Source: a beta proteobacterium CB
GTDB taxonomy: Bacteria > Pseudomonadota > Gammaproteobacteria > Burkholderiales > Burkholderiaceae
Assembly (NCBI GenBank): GCA_000342265.1
Contig: CP004348.1
Coordinates: forward strand, 1,922,001-1,986,000
Direction: 5' to 3'
DNA: 64,000 nt
Shown: positions 19,465 through 28,790 of the stretch, piece by piece
How the letters are laid out: each line of letters starts with the position of its first letter
Numbering within the stretch: the first letter of the stretch is position 1
Translations under genes and position numbers: made by a program
The notes under the pieces: generated by a model
The model's database searches: none
What the model was told of the DNA's origin: nothing
The model's input: only the letters and a program-made list of their open reading frames with translations

Positions 19465-20286
19465 TTAATTGGTTTTAAACATCACATCGCGTGTTGATGG
19501 CAAGAGATGTTGTCCGCCGTCTACATATAAAGTAGTGCCCGTGATTGCATTCGAGCTGGCCAAAAATACAGCTGATTTTGCAATGTCACTGGGTGTTGAC
19601 GACTTACCTAATGGCGTCATCTGATGTGCCTGAGTAAAGCCCGCTTCGGTCTGATCGCCTGAGGTCAGCGTGATACCAGGGGCTAAACCAATCATGCGCA
19701 AGTGCGGAGCAAAATCAACAGCTAGCACTTCAACTGAAGTGAGGAGTGCTGCTTTAGATAATGTGTAAGACAAATAATCTGGATTGAGATTAATTAATTT
19801 TTGATCGAGCAGCTGGATCACTGAGGGGATAGATAAATCACTCTTGTCTGCTTTACTCGTCTGGCTCTTTTGATGCTCAAACATCAACTGAGATAGCAAG
19901 ATAGGTGCAGCTAAATTGACCTGCATGTGGTCTTGCAAACTTGTACTACTAAGCGGGGTATCCGAATTAGCGCGATCATATTCAAAGATAGATGCGCTAT
20001 TTACCAAACATTGCAAATTACTGAAGTCAGCAAGCACTGCGGCAAACAGGGAATTGATTTCTAGTTCGCTAGCGAGGTCAGCCTTAAATGCTACAGCTTT
20101 ACGCCCTAGCTGCTGAATTTCAGCTACGGTGGCCCCGGCATCAGATTCTGAGCGGCCATAATGAACTGCCACATCCCAGCCTTGACGAGCAAATTCCAAG
20201 GCGATTTCACGACCAAGGCGCTTGGCAGCGCCGGTCACTAAAACCGCCTTATTTTGCTGACGTAATGGGTTTGAACTCAAGTTCAC
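19465..20286 (-). CDS. SDR family oxidoreductase, pteridine reductase / FolM-like
   Basis: A 273-residue short-chain dehydrogenase. The cofactor loop reads VLVTGAAKRLGREIA, with the TGxxxRxG form typical of pteridine reductases and FolM rather than TGxxxGxG. VNSASIFEYDR replaces the usual NNAG region, as in PTR1-like enzymes, and YTLSKAAL carries the catalytic Tyr and Lys. With folB next downstream, reduction of dihydromonapterin or dihydrofolate is a good guess. Its ATG lies only 25 bases from the divergent methyltransferase start. Confidence 0.85.
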   Translation of the reverse strand: MNLSSNPLRQQNKAVLVTGAAKRLGREIALEFARQGWDVAVHYGRSESDAGATVAEIQQLGRKAVAFKADLASELEINSLFAAVLADFSNLQCLVNSASIFEYDRANSDTPLSSTSLQDHMQVNLAAPILLSQLMFEHQKSQTSKADKSDLSIPSVIQLLDQKLINLNPDYLSYTLSKAALLTSVEVLAVDFAPHLRMIGLAPGITLTSGDQTEAGFTQAHQMTPLGKSSTPSDIAKSAVFLASSNAITGTTLYVDGGQHLLPSTRDVMFKTN

Positions 20287-20311
20287 TTAAATTCTCTTAG
20301 ACTAGCGAGCT

Positions 20312-21499
20312 ATGGATATTACCTTGACCAGCCTTGAAACCGCCCATACCGAGCTTCTCAGCCAACAAATAATGGCTGAAATCGCTTCTAAGGGCGGCTG
20401 GATACCCTTTTCAAGATATATGGAAATGGCCCTTTACGAGCCTGGAATGGGTTATTACAGTGCTGGAGCCCATAAATTGGGTGCTGGAGGTGATTTCACG
20501 ACCGCACCGGAGCTTTCCCCCTTATTTGGCGCAGCCATTGTGGAAACGCTTTTACCGATTCTGGAGAGCCTCCAAGCCCAAGGGCTTCCCACCCAGATTC
20601 TGGAGTTTGGCGCCGGTACTGGCAAATTAGCAGAATCCATTCTTAGCAGACTGCATGATCTGAGCTTTACTTTGGATCGCTACGACATCATCGAGATCTC
20701 ACCCGACCTAGCCCAAAGACAAGAAGAGCGGCTTGAACAGCTCTCGAAGAAACTCAATCTATCGACGCAGTGCAATTGGCTCAGCTCTTTACCCAGTAAC
20801 TTCAAAGGCATCATTCTGGCCAACGAGGTGATTGATGCCATTCCGTGTGACACCATCATTTTTCAAAATGGGTTTTGGTATTGGCAAGGTGTTTCAGTCG
20901 TTGATGGCAAGCTTACTTGGTCAACAGGAAAACCTGTTGAGCAGCCAATGCTTCCAGAAAGTTTGCTCACCGGAAACTTTTCCGAAGGATACCTTACCGA
21001 ACTCCATGCACCAGCCAATGCTTGGATGCGCCAAGTAGCCAATCATCTCGATACTGGCCTCTTCCTCACTTTTGATTATGGATTTCCGGAGAGTGAGTAT
21101 TACCATGCACAACGCCTAGAAGGCACACTCATGGCGCATCATCGCCATCATGCTATTCAAGATCCATTTCACCTTCCGGGGCTATGTGATTTAACAACCC
21201 ATGTGGAATGGTCACAAATTGCACGCAGTGCACTCGAGGAAGAAGTCGATGATGTCTATCTCAGCAATCAAGCGTCTTATTTGCTAGATGCGGGCGTTGG
21301 CGATATTGCATTGGAGATTGGCGACCCTGGCGATCCAGAAACTTTTTTGCCGATTTCGAACTCATTGCAAAAACTATTGTCTGAAGCAGAGATGGGTGAA
21401 CTCTTCAAAGTCTTTGCGTTTTCAAAAAAACTCTCTGACGTATTGCCAGAATATGCCTTAGAAGACTTGCCCGGCCTTCGAGGCAGAAATCGACTTTAA
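20312..21499 (+). CDS. Class I SAM-dependent methyltransferase, MidA/NDUFAF7 family
   Basis: A 395-residue protein of the DUF185 (SAM_MT, NDUFAF7/MidA) family. Motifs include [42 protein letters not shown] and the SAM loop [31 protein letters not shown] also matches. The mitochondrial homologue methylates an arginine of complex I subunit NDUFS2; the bacterial role is assumed rather than shown. An NDUFA9-like protein encoded nearby at 22649-23557 hints at a respiratory complex I connection. The stop overlaps the convergent cca stop by four bases. Confidence 0.85.
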   Translation: MDITLTSLETAHTELLSQQIMAEIASKGGWIPFSRYMEMALYEPGMGYYSAGAHKLGAGGDFTTAPELSPLFGAAIVETLLPILESLQAQGLPTQILEFGAGTGKLAESILSRLHDLSFTLDRYDIIEISPDLAQRQEERLEQLSKKLNLSTQCNWLSSLPSNFKGIILANEVIDAIPCDTIIFQNGFWYWQGVSVVDGKLTWSTGKPVEQPMLPESLLTGNFSEGYLTELHAPANAWMRQVANHLDTGLFLTFDYGFPESEYYHAQRLEGTLMAHHRHHAIQDPFHLPGLCDLTTHVEWSQIARSALEEEVDDVYLSNQASYLLDAGVGDIALEIGDPGDPETFLPISNSLQKLLSEAEMGELFKVFAFSKKLSDVLPEYALEDLPGLRGRNRL

Positions 21500-22644
21500 G
21501 TTGATTCGGTATCGAGCGCCGCAGTAATGGCAGAGAGTCTTGCAGCGTCTACTGCACGACGAATACTTTCGCCATTCGATCGCTCTTCCGCAGGAACACC
21601 TTCAATAATTTCTGCGGTGCTGAGCGATTGAGCATTTTGCATTGCCAAAATTAAAGCACTCATATTTAAGCCAATGCGTTTAGCTAAGTTTAGTAATGCA
21701 TATCCACGATCAGACTTGCGCCAAACGTCTGCACGATTAAACCAGGCCAATATATCTGCTGGCTGATAGCTTGCACCAGCATTGTTGACCGATTTCTTAA
21801 TGAGTACATTGAGCTCACTAAATATTTCACTGAAATCGCGCACATCATTAGGCATCTTGATGCACTCTGCCCATGACCGAATTTCACCACTAGGTAATTG
21901 CATCAAAGTTACAGCGCAGCGATCTTCCAGGCGATGATCTACTGCATGAAAATGTGCAATCAGCTGTTCGCGAAATTCTTCTTTGGCTAAATGGGATGCC
22001 AGCGTTGACGGCAGCAACGCTTTGGCTGCATCAGCATCGAGCAAGACCTGAAACATACGCATAGGTTTACTAGCGGTAAAGCCTCTAGCCAGCTCCTGCC
22101 AGATTCTTTCAGCTGAAAGTGCCGCTAATTCATTGGAATGAACTATCGCCTGCAAAGCATCCATGGTTTCTGGCGCTACTGTGAACTCCGGGAAGCGAGC
22201 TGCAAAACGGGCAATGCGCAATAAGCGTAAAGGGTCTTCTGCAAATGCATCAGAGACATGACGAAATACTTTAGCTGCTAAATCCTGCTGGCCGTTGTAG
22301 GGATCCAAAATAGGCCCCACCCATTTGCCATCGGCTCCGACCTCTTGCGCCATTGCATTGATGGTGAGATCGCGACGCTCCAAGTCCTGCTCTAGCGTAA
22401 CAGTTGGGTCTGCATAAAACATAAAGCCTTTATAGCCTTTACCTGTTTTGCGCTCAGTGCGTGCCAAAGCATATTCAGCCTGAGTATCTGGATGCAAAAA
22501 CACTGGAAAATCTTTACCCACTGGACGATAGCCCTGGGCAATCATTTCTTCTACGCTAGAACCAACCACCACATAATCAATGTCATGCACCGGTAAACCC
22601 ATGAGGGTATCCCGAATGGCGCCACCGACCGCATAAATCTTCAT
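21496..22644 (-). CDS. cca: CCA-adding tRNA nucleotidyltransferase
   Basis: A 382-residue class II CCA-adding enzyme. The head-domain signature is [22 protein letters not shown] with catalytic DxD (D21/D23), followed by [13 protein letters not shown] and the R/W templating region [17 protein letters not shown]. The C-terminal part that in E. coli carries an HD phosphohydrolase is present, but I see no HD dyad (the equivalent stretch reads [20 protein letters not shown]), so phosphatase activity is probably absent. The gene follows an NDUFA9-like gene by four bases. Confidence 0.93.
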   Translation of the reverse strand: MKIYAVGGAIRDTLMGLPVHDIDYVVVGSSVEEMIAQGYRPVGKDFPVFLHPDTQAEYALARTERKTGKGYKGFMFYADPTVTLEQDLERRDLTINAMAQEVGADGKWVGPILDPYNGQQDLAAKVFRHVSDAFAEDPLRLLRIARFAARFPEFTVAPETMDALQAIVHSNELAALSAERIWQELARGFTASKPMRMFQVLLDADAAKALLPSTLASHLAKEEFREQLIAHFHAVDHRLEDRCAVTLMQLPSGEIRSWAECIKMPNDVRDFSEIFSELNVLIKKSVNNAGASYQPADILAWFNRADVWRKSDRGYALLNLAKRIGLNMSALILAMQNAQSLSTAEIIEGVPAEERSNGESIRRAVDAARLSAITAALDTEST

Positions 22645-22648
22645 TTGA

Positions 22649-23557
22649 TTACTTCATACCCTCTAGTGTGCGCCTGCTCACACCAAACACTTTAGTGAGT
22701 GCATCTATACCGTTAAGCGGCAAGATGTTTGACACCTGCATTGAAGCGATATTGTCGCGAGACATTAAAGTTGGAACCGGTAGAAACTCAAAAGCCAACG
22801 CCTGAAGATAGCCAACAAAATCAGGTACGGGAATGATGGCGCATTTTGTATCCACTTTGCGCGCAGCAAATTCCACAATCTCCTTCATGGTGTAAACGGT
22901 AGGCCCCACCAAATCATAAGATTGATGAATGGTCGATGGCATTTTCAAAGACTTGGCAAATGCACTAGCTACATCATCCACACTCACTGGCTGAAACTGT
23001 GCCCCAGAGTTTGCTAAAGGCATTGCAGGAAATAGCTTCGTTAACTTGGCAAATAAATTAATGAATTGATCTTGAGCGCCAAAAATCACTGACGGCCTAA
23101 AAATAGTCCAGTCAAGATTGCTAGCTTTTACTGCGGCCTCGCCATCACCCTTGCTGCGCTGATACATCGATGGACCATTCGAATCTGCGCCCAATGCACT
23201 CATGTGCAAGTAACGCTTGAGGCCATGCAACTGCATAGCAGTGATGATATTTTTAGGGAGCTCTACATGCGCGGCTTGAAACACTTTTCCATAAGGTTGA
23301 GCTGGCTTGTCGTGTAACACACCCACCAAATTAATGACTGCGCCATTAGGCTTGATTCGTGAGCAAAGCTCTTGAAGGGTATCAAACTCATGTACATCAG
23401 CGTCTTCTAAGTGCACTTTCGGCAGCATGCGCAATTCACGAGCGGAGGCTAAGTGCCTAGTAGGCAGCAATACTGAATAGCCCTCTACTTGCAACTGAGC
23501 AGCTAAGACTCTACCTACAAAACCGTTGCCACCAATTAGCAGAATGTCATATTTCAT
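22649..23557 (-). CDS. NDUFA9-like NAD(P)-binding epimerase-family protein
   Basis: A 302-residue extended-SDR/NmrA-like protein starting [22 protein letters not shown] with a clear Rossmann GxxGxxG. Segments such as [30 protein letters not shown] and [31 protein letters not shown] match the complex-I NDUFA9 subgroup of atypical SDRs. The catalytic Tyr/Lys context is YQRSKGDGE. In bacteria its job is not established; a structural or quinone-biosynthesis role has been proposed for relatives. It lies in a run with slt upstream and cca downstream. Confidence 0.85.
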   Translation of the reverse strand: MKYDILLIGGNGFVGRVLAAQLQVEGYSVLLPTRHLASARELRMLPKVHLEDADVHEFDTLQELCSRIKPNGAVINLVGVLHDKPAQPYGKVFQAAHVELPKNIITAMQLHGLKRYLHMSALGADSNGPSMYQRSKGDGEAAVKASNLDWTIFRPSVIFGAQDQFINLFAKLTKLFPAMPLANSGAQFQPVSVDDVASAFAKSLKMPSTIHQSYDLVGPTVYTMKEIVEFAARKVDTKCAIIPVPDFVGYLQALAFEFLPVPTLMSRDNIASMQVSNILPLNGIDALTKVFGVSRRTLEGMK

Positions 23558-23579
23558 AAAACTCCAATGTAATTGAAAT

Positions 23580-25538
23580 CTAAGGTAACTCAGATGCGCT
23601 TGCTGCTTTAGGAGTGATTACTCCTAAACGTTGTTTTAAAGACTGCGTCTGTCCATGCATCACCGATGAATAATACGTTGCATTGGCTAAAACGTTTTTG
23701 ACATAAGTTCGCGTCTCATTAAATGGAATCGTTTCTGCAAAGATCGCGCCCTCAGTGGGGCTAGTGAGCTTTTCACGCCAAGTTTTAGAGCGGGATGGGC
23801 CGGCGTTATAGGCCGCAGATGCTAGAACCCAAGAACCATCTAAATCTACCAAGACCATATTCAAGTAATTGCTACCTAAAGTGAGATTGGTATTGGTATC
23901 AGCAAGCTTGTCATTGGTATAGGAGGTCATTCCAATTTTCTTTGCAACATACTTCGCTGTATTCGGCATCACCTGCATTAAGCCTGAGGCACCAACTGAT
24001 GAAGAAGCATTCATGATGAAGCGTGACTCTTGACGAATCAGTCCGTATGCCCAGGCCAGGTTTAAATCAATTTGCTTGGCAATGGGTGATAGTTCATCGC
24101 GATACGGTGTTGGATAGCGCAAGCTAAAGTCATGCTCTTGCTTGGTACGGTCTGCGGTATTCACTACACGGTCATACAAGCCGATGCGCTTGGCGTATTC
24201 AGCCGCTGCAAGCAACTGCTTGTCACTCATGTTGCGTAACTCCCAATTCCAATCGCGGTTGCCTTCAAAGCGCAAATTCATGGCATAAAAGCGTTCACCC
24301 CGAATAAAGCCTTTGCGTTGTGACATGGCTTCGATTTCTGCATCACTCACTTTGGTGCGGGCAGGTGCATGATTGGATTTACCTAAATCCTCGCGCGCAA
24401 GCTGCCCATAAAAGTTGTACTGGTCAGCAACGAGCTCCAGGTTCTCGCGAGCTTTTTCATTTTGACCATCCATTTTTAATGCACGTGCATACCAATAAGT
24501 CCAAGCGGGGTCTTTACTGCGTACTGCAGGATTCATACCCTCAATCGCATTCTTTACCAAGGTCCAATCCTTGGCTCGCAAGCCAGCGCGCACCTTCCAC
24601 TCTTGACCTTCAGTGGAGAGCAGTTCGTTATATCCAAGCTCTTGCTGAAGACGATAGGCATCATCCGCATTGGGATCTAATTTTTTTGCGAGGAACTGTC
24701 CAATCACACCCCAAGCTACCGCCTGATTCTCTTTACTATAGCGAGGTGCATTTTGGGAAAAATCTCTAAATGCTTTTGCGGGATCTGCTTTTGCAGCTTT
24801 CACAATATCGGCAATCGGGTCTTCACCCCCCAAGCGACGGGACATGGTGTCAAAACCCATCTCACTAGCAGCACGGCCTATGGCCTTTGCTTCACTTGGT
24901 GTCATACCACCGGCACCGACTAAGGCGGGCACTAATTCTTGGCATGCCTGACCGAAATAACGTGGATCCAATAATATTGCGCGTGCATCAATCGCTACTT
25001 TTGTTGGATTCTCACCCTGAGCCAATTTTGACTGCAGCGAATAGCACTTCACCTGCGTATCGTCATCCAAAACAAACTTAGGGTATTCGGCATCAAAGCG
25101 CGCCCAATCTTTGCGCTTACCCAAAACGAGTAGCCAATCATTGCGCATCCTATCGGCCAAAGCTGTACCTTGATACTGATTTAGAAAAGCCACCACCTGA
25201 GAGTCAGCATTACTATCGGCACGTGCACCGCCAGCACTATCAAATAGCTGGGGCTTGATACGGAAATAGGCTACATAGTCATCATAGGGATAGTTAGAGA
25301 GACTGGCGGCCAAGGTTTGTGCACGAACTACATCATTTCTTTTGGCTGCTTCACGCAATTCAATAAAAGTGCGATCGCCCTCCGTGATCTCAAAGGCTGA
25401 AATCCTGCTTTCTTTAGCGGGTATGGTTTTCTTAGCTTTTTCCGCGGAAATGCTAGGCGCAGAAACTGCCAAGGCCAGAAATAGAATTCCGCCTAGAGTT
25501 TTTTGCCAGCCACCAAGAACACGCAACTTCTTTTTCAC
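23580..25538 (-). CDS. slt: Soluble lytic murein transglycosylase (Slt70-like)
   Basis: A 652-residue periplasmic peptidoglycan lyase. A signal peptide (hydrophobic segment about 15-30, AVSAPSISA) is followed by a long alpha-helical superhelical domain and a C-terminal SLT catalytic domain. Catalytic Glu is E504 in RQESRF, followed by GASGLMQVMPNTA and AAYNAGPSR, the three family motifs. It releases 1,6-anhydromuropeptides, which the AmpG-like transporter encoded at 34334-35668 could take up. Its start is 46 bases from the divergent fthC start. Confidence 0.94.
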   Translation of the reverse strand: MKKKLRVLGGWQKTLGGILFLALAVSAPSISAEKAKKTIPAKESRISAFEITEGDRTFIELREAAKRNDVVRAQTLAASLSNYPYDDYVAYFRIKPQLFDSAGGARADSNADSQVVAFLNQYQGTALADRMRNDWLLVLGKRKDWARFDAEYPKFVLDDDTQVKCYSLQSKLAQGENPTKVAIDARAILLDPRYFGQACQELVPALVGAGGMTPSEAKAIGRAASEMGFDTMSRRLGGEDPIADIVKAAKADPAKAFRDFSQNAPRYSKENQAVAWGVIGQFLAKKLDPNADDAYRLQQELGYNELLSTEGQEWKVRAGLRAKDWTLVKNAIEGMNPAVRSKDPAWTYWYARALKMDGQNEKARENLELVADQYNFYGQLAREDLGKSNHAPARTKVSDAEIEAMSQRKGFIRGERFYAMNLRFEGNRDWNWELRNMSDKQLLAAAEYAKRIGLYDRVVNTADRTKQEHDFSLRYPTPYRDELSPIAKQIDLNLAWAYGLIRQESRFIMNASSSVGASGLMQVMPNTAKYVAKKIGMTSYTNDKLADTNTNLTLGSNYLNMVLVDLDGSWVLASAAYNAGPSRSKTWREKLTSPTEGAIFAETIPFNETRTYVKNVLANATYYSSVMHGQTQSLKQRLGVITPKAASASELP

Positions 25539-25584
25539 CGTCTTACCTTATCGATTTACTATATCTCTTAATTTTCGCCTGATA

Positions 25585-26217
25585 ATGGTCGATATGCACG
25601 GCAATTCTCCAAAATCGCTACGGCAAGACTTGCTAGCCCAGAGGAAACACTTTGCGGCTAGCGAAGGCTATTCCATTGCTCAAGAAGCCATTTTGGCTGG
25701 TCTAGCCAGATTTCTGACTGACCATGATGCTCAAGTTCAATCTATTGCCTTGTATTGCCCCATTCAGGATGAACTTGATCTACGGCCTGCTTTATTGGCT
25801 TGGACCAAGAATCAGGCGGGTAAAACCTTGGCACTTCCTTTTGCGCGCCCTGATAAACATTTGGATTTTTATGTCTGGCAAGCAGGCGATCTATTGATTC
25901 CCAGTCGCCACGGTGTGCCGGAGCCGGATCCCAATAACCCCCGCAGACCTCAAGTGAACCCAGACTGCATTTTAATTCCCTGCGTAGGCTGGTCAGAATC
26001 CAGGGCGGGTAATACAACGCATTATTGGCGGCTAGGCTATGGAGGCGGCTACTTTGACCGCACCTTATCCCAGTTGCGCAAAGCCAAACCAAACCTACTA
26101 TGCGTAGGCATAGGCTTTGATTGGCAAAAATTAGATGATGCGCAATGGCAGGCTCAAACACATGATGAGCCTTTAGATGCCATGCTGACTGAGTCAGGCC
26201 TACTAATTACTTATTGA
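25585..26217 (+). CDS. 5-formyltetrahydrofolate cyclo-ligase
   Basis: A 210-residue protein when started at the ATG at 25585. The open frame extends another 81 codons upstream, but that part is antisense to slt and does not belong to the family. Motifs include the N-terminal LRQDLLAQRKHF, IALYCPIQDELDLRP and the substrate/ATP loop LGYGGGYFDRTL. The enzyme converts 5-formyl-THF to methenyl-THF with ATP. There is no clear Shine-Dalgarno; the ATG at 25594 is an alternative. The 3' end overlaps the convergent metF by 11 bases, so two one-carbon genes meet tail to tail. Confidence 0.9.
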   Translation: MVDMHGNSPKSLRQDLLAQRKHFAASEGYSIAQEAILAGLARFLTDHDAQVQSIALYCPIQDELDLRPALLAWTKNQAGKTLALPFARPDKHLDFYVWQAGDLLIPSRHGVPEPDPNNPRRPQVNPDCILIPCVGWSESRAGNTTHYWRLGYGGGYFDRTLSQLRKAKPNLLCVGIGFDWQKLDDAQWQAQTHDEPLDAMLTESGLLITY

Positions 26218-27037
26218 GGCTTAAATTATCTGCAATCGCCAAAACAGCGTCTGCTTGATTCAGTGAATAGAAATGCAATCCCGGAGCACCAGCGGTTAAA
26301 AGCTGATCACAAAGATCGGTAACCACCTCTTCTCCAAATGCACGAATCGAAGCCGTGTCATCACCATAAGACTGCAAGCGCAAACGAATCCAACGGGGAA
26401 TCTCTGCACCACAAGCATCAGAAAAGCGGAGTAGCTGAGTACTGTTAGTAATTGGCATGATTCCAGCAATCACCGGCTGAGTGACGCCCAATTCATAGGC
26501 CTCATCTACAAAGCGGAAATAGGCATCGCTGTTATAGAAATACTGAGTCACTGCTGAATTGGCTCCAGCCTTCATCTTCTGCACGAAGAAATCAACATCC
26601 GTTGCAGGCGACTTAGCTTGAGGATGACCTTCTGGATATGCGGCCACATCAATATGAAACCAATCACCAGTTTCTGCGCGGATAAATTCGACTAATTCAT
26701 TAGCGTGATGGAACTCACCATACTGACCCATACCAGATGGTAAGTCGCCACGCAAAGCTACGATACGTTTAACACCTAAAGCCTGGTATTGCTTCAACAT
26801 GTCGCGCACGCTTTCACGTGAGCTACCAACACAAGATAAGTGTGGAGCAACCGCTGCACCTGCAGCATGAATATCACTCACTACTTTTAATGTGCCAGAT
26901 TGAGTAGAGCCACCAGCACCAAAGGTCACAGAATAAAAAGCGGGCTTGAGCGTTTCACTAAAACGCTCGCGCACGAGATGCAGCTTGCTCTCACCTTCAG
27001 GTGTTTTTGGAGGGAAGAATTCAACGCTTAATTCCAT
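26207..27037 (-). CDS. metF: 5,10-methylenetetrahydrofolate reductase
   Basis: A 276-residue flavoprotein that supplies 5-methyl-THF to methionine synthase. It starts MELSVEFFPPKTPEGESKL, with catalytic Glu in VEFFPPKT. The FAD/folate barrel motifs SVTFGAGGST, ALRGDLPSGMG and ITQYFY-like AVTQYFYNSDAYFRF are present. It is 55 bases after ahcY and likely the third gene of metK-ahcY-metF, linking it to the SAM cycle. Confidence 0.96.
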   Translation of the reverse strand: MELSVEFFPPKTPEGESKLHLVRERFSETLKPAFYSVTFGAGGSTQSGTLKVVSDIHAAGAAVAPHLSCVGSSRESVRDMLKQYQALGVKRIVALRGDLPSGMGQYGEFHHANELVEFIRAETGDWFHIDVAAYPEGHPQAKSPATDVDFFVQKMKAGANSAVTQYFYNSDAYFRFVDEAYELGVTQPVIAGIMPITNSTQLLRFSDACGAEIPRWIRLRLQSYGDDTASIRAFGEEVVTDLCDQLLTAGAPGLHFYSLNQADAVLAIADNLSLNK

Positions 27038-27092
27038 GATCTTGGGCCTGTATCTCTATTTCTCTATTGAACAATGTCTAGCAAGGAGCAAA

Positions 27093-28538
27093 TTAATAAC
27101 GGTAGTGGTCAGCCTTGTATGGGCCTTCCTTCGTTACGCCAATGTAAGAAGCTTGCTGATCTGACAATACAGTTAACTGCGCATTCAATGTCTTGAGCTG
27201 CAAACGAGCAACCTTCTCATCTAAATGCTTAGGCAAGGTATAAACACCGACCGGGTATTTATCTGTGCCAACTGCATTCCATAATTCGATCTGCGCAATC
27301 ACTTGGTTCGCAAATGAAGAGCTCATGACATAAGATGGGTGACCTGTACCGCAACCAAGGTTAACCAAACGACCTTTGGCCAAGATGATGATGCGCTTCT
27401 CAGGATTGCCATTAGCTGCTGGGAAAATCACGTGATCCACTTGTGGCTTGATTTCTTCCCACTTGTATTTTTCGATACCAGCAACATCAATCTCATTATC
27501 GAAGTGACCGATGTTACAAACGATAGCTTGATTCTTCATCTTCACCATATGGTCATGCGTAATCACATGGTAGTTACCTGTTGCAGAAACAAAGATGTCC
27601 GCTTTATCCGCAGCGTAATCCATCGTTACAACACGGTAGCCTTCCATCGCTGCTTGTAATGCGCAGATTGGATCTACTTCAGTAACCCAAACTTGAGCAG
27701 ACAAAGCACGTAGAGCTTGGGCTGAACCTTTACCCACATCGCCATAACCACAAACCACTGCAACCTTACCGGCAACCATCACGTCAGTAGCACGCTTGAT
27801 CGCATCAACCAAAGATTCGCGGCAACCATAGAGGTTATCAAACTTACTCTTAGTAACAGAGTCGTTCACGTTAATTGCTGGGAACTTCAATTCACCCTTA
27901 GCAAACATCTGATAGAGACGATGTACACCAGTAGTGGTTTCTTCAGTTACGCCTTTTACTTTTTCTAAACGTGTGGAATACCAAGTTGGGTCTTGAACCA
28001 ATTTCTTTTTAATGGCTGCGAACAAAATAGTTTCTTCTTCGCTGGTTGGGTGATTCAAGCAAGCTTGATCTTTTTCAGCGCGCGCACCGAGGTGCAACAG
28101 CAAAGTCGCATCGCCACCGTCATCCAAAATCATATTGGTGAAGCCACCATCCGCCCACTCAAAAATACGGTGGGTGTAATCCCAATACTGCTCAAGGGTT
28201 TCACCCTTGATCGCAAACACTGGGGTGCCATTTGCAGCAATTGCTGCAGCAGCATGATCTTGTGTAGAGAAAATATTGCAAGATGCCCACTGCACTTCAG
28301 CGCCGAGCGCTTCAAGCGTCTCGATCAACACTGCTGTTTGAATGGTCATGTGCAATGAACCAGTGATGCGTGCACCACGCAATGGTTGCTGTGATGCGAA
28401 CTCATCACGAATCGCGATCAGTCCTGGCATTTCAGTTTCAGCAATGGCGATTTCTTTACGACCAAAGTCAGCCAAAGAAATATCGGCAATAGCGCAACGG
28501 GTTGCTACAAAGTTATTTAAATCGGAAACGGTACTCAT
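27093..28538 (-). CDS. ahcY: S-adenosylhomocysteine hydrolase (adenosylhomocysteinase)
   Basis: A 481-residue NAD-dependent enzyme that splits SAH into adenosine and homocysteine. The NAD motif is [15 protein letters not shown], and the terminal KADHYRY with Lys and Tyr is the conserved cofactor-contacting tail. The insert of about 40 residues in the middle is typical of bacterial forms. I chose the ATG at 28538 because GGAG lies six bases upstream; the longer frame from 28598 covers the regulatory leader. Its 5' region holds an SAH-riboswitch-like fold whose 3' part can hide that GGAG, so synthesis should rise with SAH. Confidence 0.97.
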   Translation of the reverse strand: MSTVSDLNNFVATRCAIADISLADFGRKEIAIAETEMPGLIAIRDEFASQQPLRGARITGSLHMTIQTAVLIETLEALGAEVQWASCNIFSTQDHAAAAIAANGTPVFAIKGETLEQYWDYTHRIFEWADGGFTNMILDDGGDATLLLHLGARAEKDQACLNHPTSEEETILFAAIKKKLVQDPTWYSTRLEKVKGVTEETTTGVHRLYQMFAKGELKFPAINVNDSVTKSKFDNLYGCRESLVDAIKRATDVMVAGKVAVVCGYGDVGKGSAQALRALSAQVWVTEVDPICALQAAMEGYRVVTMDYAADKADIFVSATGNYHVITHDHMVKMKNQAIVCNIGHFDNEIDVAGIEKYKWEEIKPQVDHVIFPAANGNPEKRIIILAKGRLVNLGCGTGHPSYVMSSSFANQVIAQIELWNAVGTDKYPVGVYTLPKHLDEKVARLQLKTLNAQLTVLSDQQASYIGVTKEGPYKADHYRY

Positions 28539-28543
28539 GAATG

Positions 28544-28572
28544 CTCCAGCTAAATACGATCCAATGCTGGAG
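28544..28572 (-). promoter_or_regulatory. Shine-Dalgarno-sequestering hairpin of ahcY
   Basis: On the minus strand CTCCAGC (28572-28566) and GCTGGAG (28550-28544) form a perfect 7-bp stem with a 15-base loop. The second arm contains the ahcY Shine-Dalgarno GGAG. A small competing stem, GAGT with ACTC (28581-28570), would free it. This is the likely translational output of the upstream SAH element. Confidence 0.6.
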
Positions 28573-28603
28573 TAGAAACTCGCTAGCCATTGAATCATGG
28601 GTT

Positions 28604-28712
28604 AGCGAGCGCAGTTGCAATTAGCAAACTCTGGGGTTACCTAGGAGCCCACTCCCTTCAAGCCTGGGGAAACACTGGTTCTCAGTATTCCTTGCAACGC
28701 TCCTTGAAGGTA
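28604..28712 (-). ncRNA. SAH riboswitch-like aptamer upstream of ahcY
   Basis: The RNA strand shows the layout of the S-adenosylhomocysteine riboswitch. P1 pairs CCTTCAAG (28710-28703) with CTTGAAGG (28662-28655). The conserved GGAGCGTTGCAAGG follows the first arm and CCCAGGCTTG leads into the second. A P2-like stem pairs around GAATACTG and CAGTGTTTCC. The downstream pseudoknot strand CGCTC (28611-28607) complements GAGCG (28702-28698). Known SAH riboswitches turn on ahcY or metH in beta- and gammaproteobacteria, and ahcY is the next gene. Immediately downstream, CTCGCTA and TAGCGAG can form an alternative hairpin that uses part of the pseudoknot strand. Confidence 0.85.
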
Positions 28713-28740
28713 TGGCGAAATTGTAATCAATTTCGCCATA
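28711..28740. promoter_or_regulatory. Near-perfect long palindrome overlapping a predicted -10 box
   Basis: TATGGCGAAATTG and its exact complement form 13-bp arms around a 4-base centre. On the minus strand the sequence TACAAT (28725-28720) inside it resembles a -10 element, and a start about seven bases on would fall at the first base of the SAH aptamer. A second GGCGAAAT copy lies 11 bases upstream. No T-run follows on either side, so a terminator is unlikely; an operator is more plausible. Confidence 0.5.
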
Positions 28741-28790
28741 TTTCGCCTCAATACAACTACTTACTGCAAATTTACTACCTAGAAAGCAGA

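Noticed and set aside
25342..25584. N-terminal extension of the cyclo-ligase frame
   Set aside because: It is antisense to the slt start and unrelated to the family, whose usual length fits a start at 25585.
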